Below are positions 48,116 to 58,606 of a DNA stretch of 64,000 nt, piece by piece (position 1 is the first letter of the stretch; each line of letters starts with the position of its first letter). The stretch is taken from positions 62,001 through 126,000 of the forward strand of contig NZ_JAARZJ010000003.1 in the NCBI RefSeq assembly GCF_014229245.1. Reading direction: 5' to 3'. The notes below the pieces were generated by a model that did not search any database, had not been told where the DNA came from, and saw only the letters and a list, made by a program, of their open reading frames with translations. Source of the DNA: Listeria farberi (GTDB taxonomy: Bacteria; Bacillota; Bacilli; Lactobacillales; Listeriaceae). The translations under genes and the position numbers were made by a program.

Positions 48116-49423
48116 ATGTTTATTCTCACCATGGGGCTGAATCATCATACAGCACCAATCGACATCCGCGAAAAATTAGTTTTTAAAGAAACGGAAGAAG
48201 AAATGGCCTTAGTAACATTACTGCAGGAAAAAAGCATCCTCGAAAATGTTATTATATCGACATGCAATCGAACGGAAATTGTGGCAGTTGTCGATCAATT
48301 ACATACAGGCAGATATTACTTAAAACGCTTTATGGCCAATTGGTTTCAAATGGATATGGATAAAATCGAGCCTTATTTGTTTTTTCATGAAGAAGTATTG
48401 GCTGTTAATCACTTATATAAAGTAACTGCGGGGCTCGATTCACTTGTACTCGGCGAAACGCAAATTCTCGGACAAGTAAAACATGCATTCGAAATCGCCA
48501 AGCAAACGGGCACAACAGGAACACTTTTAAACAGACTTTTCCGGGAAGTAGTTACTTTTGCAAAAAAAGTACATCATCATACGAAAATTAACGAAAATGC
48601 CGTTTCGGTTAGTTATGCAGCTGTAGAAGTTGCAAAAAAACTATATGGCTCATTAGATAACAAAAAAATCGTCCTAATTGGAGCAGGGGAAATGAGTGAA
48701 CTTGCTTTACAAAACCTTGCTGGAAGTGGCATTGCAGATATTACCATCATCAATCGTACAAAATCTAATGCAGAAATATTAGCGAATCAATTTCAAGCAA
48801 AAGTTGGTGCATATGAAAATATGTTGGACCATTTGTTAGGAGCAGATATTGTACTCGTCTCAACAAGTGCCGAAGAGCCGATTATTAAACAACTAGCTAT
48901 GCAAGAATTGATGGAACAAAAAGCGAGCTCTATGCTTGTAATTGACATCGGCTTACCAAGAAACGTTGAACATGATTGTTCATATATTCCCAATTTCCAT
49001 TTGTATGATATTGACGATTTAGCTGGAGTGGTAAGTGCTAACTCTTTAGAACGTCAAAGAATCGTTCAAGGACTTGAAGATTCGATTGATACAGAAGTTC
49101 GAGGCTTTTTTGAATGGGAAAAACAACTTGGTGTCGTTCCTGTCATTCGAGCTTTGCGTGAAAAAGCGCTAGATATGCAAGAAGTTACTATGACTAGCTT
49201 AGAAAATAAACTTCCAGGGTTAACAGAACGGGAATATATTCAAATCGGAAAACATATGAAAAGCATCATTAACCAAATGCTAAAACGACCTATCTCAGAA
49301 TTAAAAGAAATGTCTGTGGAAGAAGATGCAGATACAAGTATTGAACATTTTAAACGTATATTTGGTTTAACAGAAACAGATGTCAATGTAATAGAAAAAG
49401 AACAAGCCGAAACGAGGAGTTAA
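48116..49423 (+). CDS. hemA: Glutamyl-tRNA reductase
   Basis: First committed step of C5 haem synthesis, reducing glutamyl-tRNA to glutamate semialdehyde with NADPH. The protein has 435 residues. The catalytic cysteine lies in IISTCNRTEIVAVVDQ (about residue 50). GLDSLVLGETQILGQVKHA (about 107) is the family signature, the Rossmann motif VLIGAGEMSELALQNL lies near 185, and the dimerisation helix is C-terminal. The site TAGGAGGAT precedes ATG. It is first in hemA-C-D-B-L; three bases separate it from hemC, with no hemX between. Confidence 0.97.
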   Translation: MFILTMGLNHHTAPIDIREKLVFKETEEEMALVTLLQEKSILENVIISTCNRTEIVAVVDQLHTGRYYLKRFMANWFQMDMDKIEPYLFFHEEVLAVNHLYKVTAGLDSLVLGETQILGQVKHAFEIAKQTGTTGTLLNRLFREVVTFAKKVHHHTKINENAVSVSYAAVEVAKKLYGSLDNKKIVLIGAGEMSELALQNLAGSGIADITIINRTKSNAEILANQFQAKVGAYENMLDHLLGADIVLVSTSAEEPIIKQLAMQELMEQKASSMLVIDIGLPRNVEHDCSYIPNFHLYDIDDLAGVVSANSLERQRIVQGLEDSIDTEVRGFFEWEKQLGVVPVIRALREKALDMQEVTMTSLENKLPGLTEREYIQIGKHMKSIINQMLKRPISELKEMSVEEDADTSIEHFKRIFGLTETDVNVIEKEQAETRS

Positions 49424-49426
49424 CGG

Positions 49427-50356
49427 ATGAAACGGAAAATAATTGTTGGTTCGCGACGTAGTAAATTAGCTTTAACACAGTCTAACTGGGTAATTAACAA
49501 ACTCAAAAAAAACTATCCTGAAATCGATTTTGAAATAAAAGAAATTGTTACAAAAGGCGACCGTATTTTAGATGTTACTTTGAGTAAAGTAGGTGGAAAA
49601 GGTCTATTTGTTTCTGAAGTTGAGCAAGCTTTGAGCGATGAAGTAATAGATTTCGCGGTACATAGTATGAAAGATGTGCCTTCAAGTTTGAAAGACGGAC
49701 TAGTCATTGGAGCAATTCCAAAACGTGAATCCCCATTAGATTGTTTTGTTTTTAATGAGGTAAGCACACTAGATGAATTACCAAAAGGCTCAGTAATAGG
49801 CACAAGTAGTCTACGTCGCGCGGCACAACTCTTAAAATATCGTCCTGATTTTGTCATTAAGCCAATTCGCGGCAATATTGATACTCGGCTTCAAAAATTA
49901 CATGCTGAAAACTTTGATGCAATCATTTTAGCAAAAGCTGGACTTGCACGAATGGGCTGGCTTGAAAATACGAGTTTAAAACTAGAAGATATATCTCCTG
50001 AATTATGTTTACCTGCTGTAGGGCAAGGGGCTCTTGCTATCGAATGTAGAGAAACTGATCTTCAAATTTGCGATATGTTAGCTTCTATTCACCATGAAGA
50101 AACGGGAATCTGTGTAGAAGCAGAGCGCGTTTTCTTGAAAAAACTAAATGGTGGCTGCGAAATCCCAATTGCTGGATTTGCGACAAAAACGGACGATTCA
50201 GTTCACTTTAAAGGTTTGGTTGGTAACGCAGACGGTTCAATTATTCTTGAATCTGAACGAACTGGTGTGAGCCCAGCTGAAATTGGCAATCAAGTAGCTG
50301 AAGAATTGCTAAGTGAAGGTGCAGACACCATTATCAAAGAACTGAGAAACATATGA
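49427..50356 (+). CDS. hemC: Porphobilinogen deaminase (hydroxymethylbilane synthase)
   Basis: Joins four porphobilinogens into hydroxymethylbilane. The 309-residue protein begins MKRKIIVGSRRSKLALTQSN. The cofactor-binding cysteine is in LNGGCEIPIAGFA (about 244), and the catalytic aspartate region is VHSMKDVPSSL (about 81). The arginine-rich SSLRRAAQLLKYRPD and IRGNIDTRLQKL bind substrate. AGGAGTTAACGG upstream overlaps the hemA stop. It overlaps hemD by four bases. Confidence 0.97.
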   Translation: MKRKIIVGSRRSKLALTQSNWVINKLKKNYPEIDFEIKEIVTKGDRILDVTLSKVGGKGLFVSEVEQALSDEVIDFAVHSMKDVPSSLKDGLVIGAIPKRESPLDCFVFNEVSTLDELPKGSVIGTSSLRRAAQLLKYRPDFVIKPIRGNIDTRLQKLHAENFDAIILAKAGLARMGWLENTSLKLEDISPELCLPAVGQGALAIECRETDLQICDMLASIHHEETGICVEAERVFLKKLNGGCEIPIAGFATKTDDSVHFKGLVGNADGSIILESERTGVSPAEIGNQVAEELLSEGADTIIKELRNI

Positions 50357-51075
50357 TTAAAAAAATTGTTTTAACAAGAGAAGCGAGCAAAAATAAACTA
50401 TGGCAAGATTATTTTTCGCAAAATGGTTTCGACGTTGAATCAATTCCACTAATTGAAACGCATCCTAAAAAAATCAGTCTGAGCCTAGAGCAACAAACGG
50501 CAAATTGGCTTTTTTTAACGAGTGCAAATGCAGTAGAATATTTTTTCAATGAACAATTTAGTAAATTGAATTACAAAATAGCAGTTATTGGCGAGAAAAC
50601 AAAAGAAAAGTTAGCAGAATATGGATATAAGCCTAATTTTGTTCCGTCCGTTTACCAATCAGAAGTATTTTTGTCCGAGTGGTTAGGTGAAAATACTAGC
50701 CAAACAAGTATTTTACTTCCACAAAGCAACTTAAGTAGAACGATAATAGAAGATACACTTATACAAAATGGACACCTAGTTTTTCCGATTGAACTATATG
50801 AAACAAGCTTCCCAGAAAATTCTCAAACAATATTAATCGAACAATTGAAACTAGATGAAAAACGAATAATTATTTTCGCTAGCCCTTCTGCTTGGAAAAA
50901 CTTTTATACGATCGCGAAACAATTTTCTATTAAAAATGAAAACTGGCGCATCGCATCAATCGGTAATATAACTACCGAGGCAATTTTAGCAGATGGTTGG
51001 GAAGTTACATACCAACCAAAAACCTTCACCATGAAGCACTTAGCTGATTTGATAATACAGGAGGAATTTAAATGA
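50353..51075 (+). CDS. hemD: Uroporphyrinogen-III synthase
   Basis: Closes and inverts ring D of hydroxymethylbilane. The 240-residue protein is divergent, as the family is, but has the two-lobed alpha/beta pattern: [29 protein letters not shown] (about 53), [17 protein letters not shown] (about 75), [12 protein letters not shown] (about 175) and [17 protein letters not shown] (about 205). Identification rests on these motifs and on its place between hemC and hemB. It overlaps both neighbours by four bases. Confidence 0.93.
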   Translation: MIKKIVLTREASKNKLWQDYFSQNGFDVESIPLIETHPKKISLSLEQQTANWLFLTSANAVEYFFNEQFSKLNYKIAVIGEKTKEKLAEYGYKPNFVPSVYQSEVFLSEWLGENTSQTSILLPQSNLSRTIIEDTLIQNGHLVFPIELYETSFPENSQTILIEQLKLDEKRIIIFASPSAWKNFYTIAKQFSIKNENWRIASIGNITTEAILADGWEVTYQPKTFTMKHLADLIIQEEFK

Positions 51076-52046
51076 ACAATCAATTTGATAGACATCGTCG
51101 TTTAAGAAAAACAAAAACAATGCGTGATTTAGTGAGGGAAACAGTTTTACATACAAATGATTTAATCTATCCGATTTTTGTCAAAGATGGTACAAAACCA
51201 AAAACAGAAGTAGTTTCCATGCCAGGCGTTTTTCAATTTCCTTTACATGAATTAGAAGCGGAAATGAACACTGTTGCGAGCCTTGGAATTAAAGCTGTTA
51301 TTTTATTTGGTATACCTGCTGAAAAAGATGCTGTTGGTACACAAGCTTATCATGACCATGGCATTATCCAAAAAGCAACAAGGCTAATAAAAAATAAATT
51401 TCCTGAAATAATAGTGGTAGCAGATACATGTTTATGCGAATTTACAGATCATGGACATTGTGGTGTAATTGAAAATGGTCAAATTCTAAACGATGAATCA
51501 CTAGAATTACTGAAACAAACAGCTGTCAGTCAAGCCTCTGCGGGTGCGGACATCATTGCACCTTCAAACATGATGGATGGGTTTGTTCAAGTAATCAGAG
51601 AAGGTCTTGATGACGCTGGATTCTACGATATACCAATTATGTCTTACGCAGTAAAATACGCTTCTGCATTTTATGGGCCTTTCCGCGATGCTGCTGGGAG
51701 TGCACCGCAATTTGGAGATAGAAAATCCTATCAAATGGATCCAGCGAATCGCGAAGAAGCACTACGGGAGGCGCAATCGGATGAGCAAGAAGGAGCAGAC
51801 TTTCTAATAGTCAAGCCATCTCTTTCGTACCTTGATATAATGCGAGATGTAAAGAATCAAACAAATTTACCTATTGTAGCCTATAATGTTAGTGGTGAAT
51901 ATGCAATGGTAAAAGCAGCAGCTCAAAATGGTTGGATTGATGAAGAGCGAATTGTTTTAGAAATGCTGACAAGTATGAAACGAGCTGGAGCGACATTAAT
52001 TATTACTTACTTTGCAAAAGATGTAGCAACATACTTAAACAAATAG
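51072..52046 (+). CDS. hemB: Delta-aminolevulinic acid dehydratase (porphobilinogen synthase)
   Basis: Condenses two aminolevulinates to porphobilinogen. The 324-residue barrel has Schiff-base lysines in [19 protein letters not shown] (about 196) and [14 protein letters not shown] (about 250). The cysteine cluster [14 protein letters not shown] (about 118) identifies it as a zinc-dependent enzyme. Ribosome site AGGAGGAAT lies inside the end of hemD. hemL begins 12 bases downstream. Confidence 0.97.
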   Translation: MNNQFDRHRRLRKTKTMRDLVRETVLHTNDLIYPIFVKDGTKPKTEVVSMPGVFQFPLHELEAEMNTVASLGIKAVILFGIPAEKDAVGTQAYHDHGIIQKATRLIKNKFPEIIVVADTCLCEFTDHGHCGVIENGQILNDESLELLKQTAVSQASAGADIIAPSNMMDGFVQVIREGLDDAGFYDIPIMSYAVKYASAFYGPFRDAAGSAPQFGDRKSYQMDPANREEALREAQSDEQEGADFLIVKPSLSYLDIMRDVKNQTNLPIVAYNVSGEYAMVKAAAQNGWIDEERIVLEMLTSMKRAGATLIITYFAKDVATYLNK

Positions 52047-52058
52047 GAGGCGGGAATT

Positions 52059-53348
52059 TTGCAAAACTATATAAAATCTGAAAAAGCATTTAAAGAAGCA
52101 AAAAAAGTTTTACCTGGTGGCGTAAACAGTCCAGTACGCGCCTTTAATTCAGTCGATGCTTCACCAGTTTTTATGGACCATGGGGATGGCGCCTATATCA
52201 CTGACGTCGATGGAAACAAATATATTGATTACGTTTTATCATGGGGGCCACTTATTTTAGGACATGCGAATCCTTCTGTTGTTAATGCGATTACAGATGC
52301 AGCTATGAAAGGAACTAGCTTTGGTACACCAACTGAAATTGAGACAGAACTAGCAAAACTCGTAATTGAGCGTGTTCCATCAATAGAAATAGTGCGTATG
52401 GTTTCGTCGGGAACAGAAGCAACAATGAGCGCTATTCGTTTGGCTCGTGGATATACCAAAAGAGAAAAAATCTTGAAATTTGAAGGCAGCTACCATGGTC
52501 ATGGAGATTCTTTATTAATCAAAGCCGGCTCTGGTGTAGCGACGTTGGGGTTACCTGACTCACCTGGAGTTACAAAAGGTCTTGCTGCTGATACAATTAC
52601 TGTTCCATACAATGATGTAGAAGGCGCCAAACTAGCTTTTGAAAAATTTGGTGAAGAAATAGCAGCTGTTATCGTAGAGCCAGTCGCTGGAAACATGGGT
52701 GTTGTCCCTCCAATTGATGGTTTCTTAGAGGGGTTACGAGAACTGACAACCCAGTACGGCGCGCTACTGATTTTTGATGAGGTTATGACAGGATTCCGCG
52801 TGGACTATTATTCTGCCCAAGGGTACTATGTTGTAACCCCTGATATTACTTGCTTAGGAAAAGTAATTGGCGGTGGACTACCTGTTGGTGCTTATGGTGG
52901 TAAAAAAGAAATCATGGAACAAATTGCGCCTGCTGGTTCTATTTATCAAGCTGGGACTTTATCCGGTAATCCGTTAGCAATGAATGCTGGATTTGAGACG
53001 GTTCGACAATTAACACCACAACATTATGATGTGTTCCGTTCCCTTATTAAGCGAATGGAAGAAGGCTTGACCGAAATTTCGGTTAGACATGAAGTACCAC
53101 TATCCATAAACAAAGCAGGCTCAATGTTCGGCTTTTTCTTCACTGATCAAAAAGTCACTAACTTTGATACGGCTAAAACAAGTGATTTAGAATTTTTCAG
53201 AAACTACTACCGCGAAATGTTAGCGCAAGGTATTTTTCTACCACCATCTCAGTTTGAAGGCGTTTTTATTTCTACAATGCATACTGAAAAAGAAATTGAT
53301 GCGACTTTAGAAGCTTTTGACGTTACCTGTAAAATGCTTCGCGGCTAA
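52059..53348 (+). CDS. hemL: Glutamate-1-semialdehyde 2,1-aminomutase
   Basis: PLP enzyme forming 5-aminolevulinate. The 429-residue class III protein begins [20 protein letters not shown] at TTG 52059, with AGGAGGCGG upstream. Conserved pieces are [10 protein letters not shown] (about 21), [19 protein letters not shown] (about 117), [13 protein letters not shown] (about 240) and [17 protein letters not shown] with the PLP lysine (about 268). It is last in the haem operon; the valS promoter starts one base after its stop. A second paralogue (gsaB) often exists elsewhere. Confidence 0.96.
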   Translation: MQNYIKSEKAFKEAKKVLPGGVNSPVRAFNSVDASPVFMDHGDGAYITDVDGNKYIDYVLSWGPLILGHANPSVVNAITDAAMKGTSFGTPTEIETELAKLVIERVPSIEIVRMVSSGTEATMSAIRLARGYTKREKILKFEGSYHGHGDSLLIKAGSGVATLGLPDSPGVTKGLAADTITVPYNDVEGAKLAFEKFGEEIAAVIVEPVAGNMGVVPPIDGFLEGLRELTTQYGALLIFDEVMTGFRVDYYSAQGYYVVTPDITCLGKVIGGGLPVGAYGGKKEIMEQIAPAGSIYQAGTLSGNPLAMNAGFETVRQLTPQHYDVFRSLIKRMEEGLTEISVRHEVPLSINKAGSMFGFFFTDQKVTNFDTAKTSDLEFFRNYYREMLAQGIFLPPSQFEGVFISTMHTEKEIDATLEAFDVTCKMLRG

Positions 53349-53377
53349 TTGACGAATCTACAAACATTTGTTAAAAT
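53349..53377 (+). promoter_or_regulatory. Promoter of valS leader
   Basis: TTGACG (53349-53354), a 17-base spacer ending TGT, and TAAAAT (53372-53377). It begins one base after the hemL stop. Confidence 0.72.
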
Positions 53378-53384
53378 TATTTTT

Positions 53385-53645
53385 AGTATATAGAACTAAA
53401 TGCAATGAAGAGGAAAAGTAGGTCATTTATTTTTCTAAGAGAGAAAGCGGTTGGTGCAAGCTTTTAAAAATAATGTCTGAAGGTAGCCTTGGAGCAGTTT
53501 TCCTGAAATAATAGTAGGGAATAACCGGTAGATTTCGTCTATCGTTAACACAATGAAGTGCCTACATTTCTTGTTGTAGGTAAAAAGGTGGTACCGCGAA
53601 TAATACTCTTTTCGTCCTTTTATTAGGATGAGAAGAGTTTTTTAT
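53385..53645 (+). promoter_or_regulatory. T-box riboswitch leader of valS
   Basis: The stem I start AATGAAGAGGAAAAGTAG is present, with a probable valine specifier GTA at 53483-53485 just before GCCTTGGAGCA. The T-box core is AAGGTGGTACCGCGAAT (53585-53601). The terminator is a long stem (ACTCTTTTCGTCCT with AGGATGAGAAGAGT, two wobble pairs, 53605-53636) with a T run. It senses uncharged tRNA-Val; the specifier was read by eye from its position. Confidence 0.93.
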
Positions 53646-53669
53646 TTTGCTTAAAAAGGAGGAATCGTT

Positions 53670-56318
53670 ATGACAGAACAAAACGAAATAAATATGCCTA
53701 CCAAATACGAGCCTAGTAATGTAGAGGCCGGGAAATATAAATGGTGGTTAGAAAAAGAGTTTTTTAAAGCAGAAGGTAATACTGATAAAAAGCCTTATAG
53801 CATTGTAATCCCACCACCAAATGTGACTGGAAAACTTCATCTGGGGCATGCTTGGGATACAACATTACAAGATATAATTACTCGTATGAAAAGAATGCAA
53901 GGCTTTGATACACTTTATTTACCAGGAATGGACCATGCTGGTATAGCTACACAAGCAAAAGTAGAAGCTAAATTAAAAGAAGAAAATATTTCTCGTTATG
54001 ATTTAGGGCGAGAAAAATTTGTTGATAAAACATGGGAATGGAAAGAAGAATATGCTGATTTTATCCGAGAACAGTGGGAAAAATTAGGTCTAGGTTTAGA
54101 TTATTCCAGAGAACGTTTTACTTTAGATGCCGGCTTATCTGATGCAGTAAAAAAAGTATTTGTTACGCTATACAATAAAGGGCTTATTTACCGTGGACAG
54201 TATATTATAAACTGGGATCCAGAAGCAAAAACAGCTTTATCAGATATTGAAGTTATTCATAAAGATATAGAAGGAAGTTTTTATCATCTAAAATATCCAC
54301 TTACGGATGGATCAGGATACTTAGAAGTTGCAACAACCAGACCAGAAACAATTCCTGGAGATACTGCAGTTGCTGTACATCCAAAAGATGAAAGATACCA
54401 ACACTTAATCGGTAAAACAATTATGTTGCCTATTTTAAACAGAGAAATTCCTATTGTTGCAGATGAATACGTAGAAAGAGAATTTGGTTCAGGAGCTGTG
54501 AAAATCACACCTGCGCATGATCCAAACGACTTTGAAGTGGGTAATCGTCATGATTTACCAAGGATAATTGTAATGCATGAAGATGGAACAATGAATGAAA
54601 ATGCTGGTAAATATAATGGTTTAGATCGTTTTGTTGCAAGAAAAGCTATTATTCAAGACTTTAAAGATTTAGGCTTATTTATAAAACAAGAACCTCATCT
54701 TCATTCAGTAGGACATTCTGAAAGAACAGGTGCTGTAGTAGAACCTTACCTTTCATTGCAATGGTTCGTTAAAATGGAACCACTTGCAGCTGAAGCATTA
54801 GCACTTCAAAAAACAGAAGACAAAGTAAATTTTGTACCTGCTAGATTTGAAAAAACATATGAAACTTGGATGGATAATATCCACGATTGGTGTATTTCTC
54901 GCCAATTATGGTGGGGGCATAGAATCCCTGCTTGGTATCACAAAGAAACTGGTGAAATCTACGTTGGTGAGAAAGAGCCTGAAAACCTAGATCAATGGGA
55001 GCAAGATGAAGATGTTCTCGATACTTGGTTTAGTTCTGCTTTATGGCCATTTTCTACTATGGGCTGGCCTGACACTGAAAACCCTGATTACAAACATTTC
55101 TTCCCAACTAATACTTTAGTAACTGGTTACGACATCATCTTTTTTTGGGTATCAAGAATGATTTTCCAATCTGTTGAATTTACAGGAGAAAGACCTTTTA
55201 AAGATACTTTAATTCATGGTTTGGTACGTGATTCAGAAGGGCGCAAGATGTCTAAATCACTTGGCAATGGGGTAGATCCAATTGAAGTTATTGATAAGTA
55301 TGGAGCCGATTCATTACGCTACACACTTGCCACTGGTTCCTCACCTGGTCAAGATTTGAAATTTAGTTTTGAAAAAGTAGAGTCTACTTGGAATTTCATT
55401 AATAAAATTTGGAATGCATCACGATTTGTATTAATGAATCTTGATGGTATGAAATATGATGAAATCGACTTATCTAATGTGACTGAAGTTAGTGATAAGT
55501 GGATTTTAACAAGACTAAATGAAACCATTCAAGCAGTTACTTCTCTAGGTGAAAAATATGAATTTGGTGAAGTTGGCCGAACTTTGTATAACTTTATTTG
55601 GGATGATTTCTGTGATTGGTATATTGAAATTGCTAAAATTCCATTATACGGGGAAGATGAAGTTGCTAAACAAACTACAAGATCAGTGCTTGCATATACT
55701 TTAAATACTACGATGCGCTTGCTACATCCTTTCATGCCATTTGTAACAGAAGAAATTTGGCAAAACTTGCCTCATGAAGGTGAATCTATCACGATTTCCA
55801 AGTGGCCTGAAGTTGATGAGAAACAAATGGACTCAAAAGCATCTACTGCAATGCGGACATTGGTTGAAGTAATTCGCGCTGTACGAAATATCCGTGCAGA
55901 AGTGAATACGCCTCTTAGTAAACCAATCGTGCTTGAAATAAAGCCGAAAGATGAAACTTATAAAGAGATTTTAGAACAAAACATTTCTTATATAGAACGT
56001 TTTTGTAATCCAGAAAATGTTACTATTGCATTTGATATCGAGCCTTCTAAGACAGCAATGACAGCTGTTGTATCTGGTGCTGAGATATTTATTCCATTAG
56101 AGGCATTAATTGATTTAGACATAGAAATCGCTCGCCTTGAAAAAGAACTGGAAAAATGGAATAAAGAAGTAGCTAGAGTTCAAGGCAAATTAAATAACGA
56201 ACGTTTCATTAGTAAAGCTCCTGAAAATGTTGTAGCAGAGGAACGTTTAAAAGAAAAAGATTATCTAGAGAAAAAAGCTTCAGTTCTTGAAAGGATTGAA
56301 AAGTTGAAAGAAGTTTAA
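53670..56318 (+). CDS. valS: Valyl-tRNA synthetase
   Basis: Class I synthetase of 882 residues. It has the HIGH motif in [15 protein letters not shown] (about 47-61), the CP1 editing domain about 180-350 ([17 protein letters not shown]), and the KMSKS loop [14 protein letters not shown] (about 525). There follow an anticodon-binding helical domain ([16 protein letters not shown]) and a C-terminal coiled coil (about 815-880, rich in E/K). ATG 53670 follows AAAGGAGGAAT. It is regulated by the T-box leader upstream, and a terminator separates it from folC. Confidence 0.98.
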   Translation: MTEQNEINMPTKYEPSNVEAGKYKWWLEKEFFKAEGNTDKKPYSIVIPPPNVTGKLHLGHAWDTTLQDIITRMKRMQGFDTLYLPGMDHAGIATQAKVEAKLKEENISRYDLGREKFVDKTWEWKEEYADFIREQWEKLGLGLDYSRERFTLDAGLSDAVKKVFVTLYNKGLIYRGQYIINWDPEAKTALSDIEVIHKDIEGSFYHLKYPLTDGSGYLEVATTRPETIPGDTAVAVHPKDERYQHLIGKTIMLPILNREIPIVADEYVEREFGSGAVKITPAHDPNDFEVGNRHDLPRIIVMHEDGTMNENAGKYNGLDRFVARKAIIQDFKDLGLFIKQEPHLHSVGHSERTGAVVEPYLSLQWFVKMEPLAAEALALQKTEDKVNFVPARFEKTYETWMDNIHDWCISRQLWWGHRIPAWYHKETGEIYVGEKEPENLDQWEQDEDVLDTWFSSALWPFSTMGWPDTENPDYKHFFPTNTLVTGYDIIFFWVSRMIFQSVEFTGERPFKDTLIHGLVRDSEGRKMSKSLGNGVDPIEVIDKYGADSLRYTLATGSSPGQDLKFSFEKVESTWNFINKIWNASRFVLMNLDGMKYDEIDLSNVTEVSDKWILTRLNETIQAVTSLGEKYEFGEVGRTLYNFIWDDFCDWYIEIAKIPLYGEDEVAKQTTRSVLAYTLNTTMRLLHPFMPFVTEEIWQNLPHEGESITISKWPEVDEKQMDSKASTAMRTLVEVIRAVRNIRAEVNTPLSKPIVLEIKPKDETYKEILEQNISYIERFCNPENVTIAFDIEPSKTAMTAVVSGAEIFIPLEALIDLDIEIARLEKELEKWNKEVARVQGKLNNERFISKAPENVVAEERLKEKDYLEKKASVLERIEKLKEV

Positions 56319-56328
56319 TAAAATGATT

Positions 56329-56366
56329 TGACCTTATCATAAAATCGTGTGGTAAGGTCATTTTTT
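56329..56366 (+). terminator. Intrinsic terminator between valS and folC
   Basis: TGACCTTA pairs with TAAGGTCA around a 16-base loop, followed by six T residues. folC begins soon after, so its ribosome site is on the downstream side. Confidence 0.85.
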
Positions 56367-56380
56367 AAGGTGGTAAAATA

Positions 56381-57670
56381 ATGGCATTCAAAAAGTATCA
56401 GGAAGCTTTGGATTGGATTCATGGAACACTTCGTTTAGGAATAAAACCCGGATTAGCTCGAATGGAATATATAATGGAAAAGCTTAACCATCCGGAAAAG
56501 GCTAATAAGTGGGTACATATAGCTGGTACTAATGGGAAAGGTTCTACTCTTACATTTATTAGAAGTAGCTTAGAAGAAGCGGGATATAAAACAGGAACGT
56601 TTACTTCTCCTTATATTGAAACTTTTAATGAACGAATTAGTGTAAACGGTATTCCTGTTAGTGATCAAATGATTTTAGATTTAGCAAATAGAATAAAACC
56701 TATAGCTGAAGAACTTGAAAAAACTGTATACGGTCCGCCATCTGAATTTGAAATTATTACAGCAATGATGTTCTTATGTTTTGCAGAGTATGAGCCAATC
56801 GACATTGGTATCATTGAAGTTGGGCTTGGTGGAAGACTAGACTCCACAAATGTTTTAACGCCTTTAATCTCTGTAATTACAACCATTGGGATGGATCATA
56901 TGGAGTTTTTAGGAAATAGCATAGAACAAATAGCTGGCGAAAAAGCAGGGATTATAAAACCAGGCATACCTGTTATTTCTGGAGTAGTTCAAAAAGAAGC
57001 ACAAGAAGTAATAATAAATAATGCTGTTAAAAACAATTCCAATGTCGCATGGTTAAACAAAGATTTCTTCATGCAAAATAGAGACGATGAAATCATATTC
57101 AGAACATCACATGGAGACGAAATAACGAACATAACTATTGGCTTATTAGGAATACATCAGTTAAATAATGCAGCAGTTGCAATAAAAGTACTACTATATC
57201 TCAACACATTTTCATCCTATGAAATTAATCAATCAGCAATTAAACAGGGATTAAAAGAAGCTTTTTGGCCCGGAAGAATGGAATTGATTGATGTGAAGCC
57301 ATTTATTATGCTGGACGGAGCACATAATCCTGAAGGTGTAAAAACTTTTGCCGATTCAATCAAAACATACCCTGGGCATAAAAAAATAATAATCAGCATA
57401 CTCGGAGATAAAAAATATCAAGAAATGATAGCTCTTTTAAAGACAATTCCTGATACTGAAATTTTATTGACAACTTTTGATTATCCACGAGCAATGAGTG
57501 CTAACGAAGTCATACAAATGGGACTTATAGAAGGTATTTCTACTAATCCAAACTGGAAGCAAGCGCTAGATGATATAAAAGAAATCAAAAATGATACTAA
57601 GTTTTTCGTCACAGGCTCTCTTTATTTCATTTCTGAAGTCCGTAAATATTTACTTACATCGCACAACTAA
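56381..57670 (+). CDS. folC: Folylpolyglutamate synthase / dihydrofolate synthase
   Basis: Adds glutamates to folates (and glutamate to dihydropteroate). The 429-residue Mur-ligase-like protein has the P-loop VHIAGTNGKGSTLTFIRSSL (about 46), TGTFTSPYIETFNERI (about 71), IIEVGLGGRLDSTNV (about 145) and MLDGAHNPEGVKTFADS (about 312). AAGGTGG lies upstream of ATG. It is downstream of the valS terminator, so it relies on read-through or an unseen promoter. A strong terminator follows. Confidence 0.95.
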   Translation: MAFKKYQEALDWIHGTLRLGIKPGLARMEYIMEKLNHPEKANKWVHIAGTNGKGSTLTFIRSSLEEAGYKTGTFTSPYIETFNERISVNGIPVSDQMILDLANRIKPIAEELEKTVYGPPSEFEIITAMMFLCFAEYEPIDIGIIEVGLGGRLDSTNVLTPLISVITTIGMDHMEFLGNSIEQIAGEKAGIIKPGIPVISGVVQKEAQEVIINNAVKNNSNVAWLNKDFFMQNRDDEIIFRTSHGDEITNITIGLLGIHQLNNAAVAIKVLLYLNTFSSYEINQSAIKQGLKEAFWPGRMELIDVKPFIMLDGAHNPEGVKTFADSIKTYPGHKKIIISILGDKKYQEMIALLKTIPDTEILLTTFDYPRAMSANEVIQMGLIEGISTNPNWKQALDDIKEIKNDTKFFVTGSLYFISEVRKYLLTSHN

Positions 57671-57721
57671 TTTTTGGAATAAAGTGAGTATACTTAGAAA
57701 AATAAAAAAGCGCAAACTACT

Positions 57722-57734
57722 AAAATAGTATTTT
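57722..57734. promoter_or_regulatory. ComK-box-like AT motif (upstream copy)
   Basis: AAAA-TAGTA-TTTT fits the ComK half-site AAAA-N5-TTTT. It lies between folC and its terminator, so a role at comC is less likely than for the 57811 copy. Confidence 0.3.
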
Positions 57735-57752
57735 CGTATGCTAAAAGTAATT

Positions 57753-57793
57753 AAAAACACCTATTTTCTATTAAGGGAAAATAGGTGTTTTTT
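57753..57793 (+). terminator. Intrinsic terminator after folC
   Basis: AAAAACACCTATTTTC pairs with GAAAATAGGTGTTTTT (16 bp) around an eight-base loop, followed by T residues. Confidence 0.93.
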
Positions 57794-57810
57794 AGTTAGT
57801 CGATTCAGTG

Positions 57811-57846
57811 AAAATACTATTTTACCTATGTGCAAAAATAAATCTT
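57811..57846 (+). promoter_or_regulatory. Candidate ComK-binding boxes upstream of comC
   Basis: AAAA-TACTA-TTTT (57811-57823) is a perfect ComK AT box. Ten bases later AAAA-ATAAA-TCTT (57834-57846) is a three-of-four second box. They lie about 40-70 bases before comC. Bacillus sites are usually spaced 8, 18 or 31 bases apart, so the 10-base gap is not canonical. Confidence 0.45.
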
Positions 57847-57883
57847 CTTTGCTATTCTATTTGTAACAACTAGGAGGTGGCGG

Positions 57884-58594
57884 ATGATTTACTTTTTACT
57901 AGTAATCTATAGTTCTATTTTTGTTTCTTTTATCCAAGTTGCAGGGGAATGCTTTCCAATAAAAAAATCATTTCTATTTCGTTTTTCAAAATGTAATCAT
58001 TGCCAAACGGAGTTGTCTTTCTCTCAAATCATACCAATTTATTCATTTATCCTTCTAAAAGGAAAATCTAAATGTTGCAAAACTTCTATTCCGATAAACT
58101 ACTTTTTATTAGAATTAATAACACCGATTTATTTCGTTCTTCTACATTACCAATTTTCTTTTTCTTATCACTTTTTTATAGGAAGTATTATGTATTATTT
58201 TCTCGTTTTTTTCTTCGTGACAGATATTTTATATATGCATGTACCTAATTCGGTAATGATTTTCTTTTTTTCAGTGTTGTTAGTATGTTATTTTTTCTTT
58301 CAGCAATCAATTATATCTTTAGTTTACTCTAGCGTTATAAGTAGCTGTTTTTATTTGGTGTTTTTTATTTTATTTCGAAAAGGAATTGGATTAGGAGATA
58401 TTAAAATACTTATTATATTAAGTTCTTTTTTAGGTTTTGAAATAGGATATAGTATCTTTTTTCTCTCCATTATACTGGGCGCCACTATCCTTTTAATTGC
58501 GTTAGTTTTAAAAAAAGTGGAGAAAAATAAACAAGTACCTTTTGTGCCTTACATTTTTGCATCTTATATTTTAGTTAGTATTTTAATGAAATGA
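57884..58594 (+). CDS. comC: Type 4 prepilin peptidase ComC (A24A)
   Basis: Cleaves and methylates prepilins of the competence pseudopilus. The 236-residue membrane protein has about seven hydrophobic segments. The N-terminal cytoplasmic loop has the first cysteine pair (SKCNHCQTEL, about 42) but the second reads GKSKCCKTS (about 62) rather than CxxC. The catalytic aspartates are in FFFVTDILYMHVPNS (about 119) and RKGIGLGDIKILI (GxGD, about 173). Ribosome site TAGGAGGTGG is strong. It is preceded by ComK-like boxes. radC follows 12 bases downstream. Confidence 0.93.
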   Translation: MIYFLLVIYSSIFVSFIQVAGECFPIKKSFLFRFSKCNHCQTELSFSQIIPIYSFILLKGKSKCCKTSIPINYFLLELITPIYFVLLHYQFSFSYHFFIGSIMYYFLVFFFVTDILYMHVPNSVMIFFFSVLLVCYFFFQQSIISLVYSSVISSCFYLVFFILFRKGIGLGDIKILIILSSFLGFEIGYSIFFLSIILGATILLIALVLKKVEKNKQVPFVPYIFASYILVSILMK

Positions 58595-58606
58595 GGGTTT
58601 AGCTTT

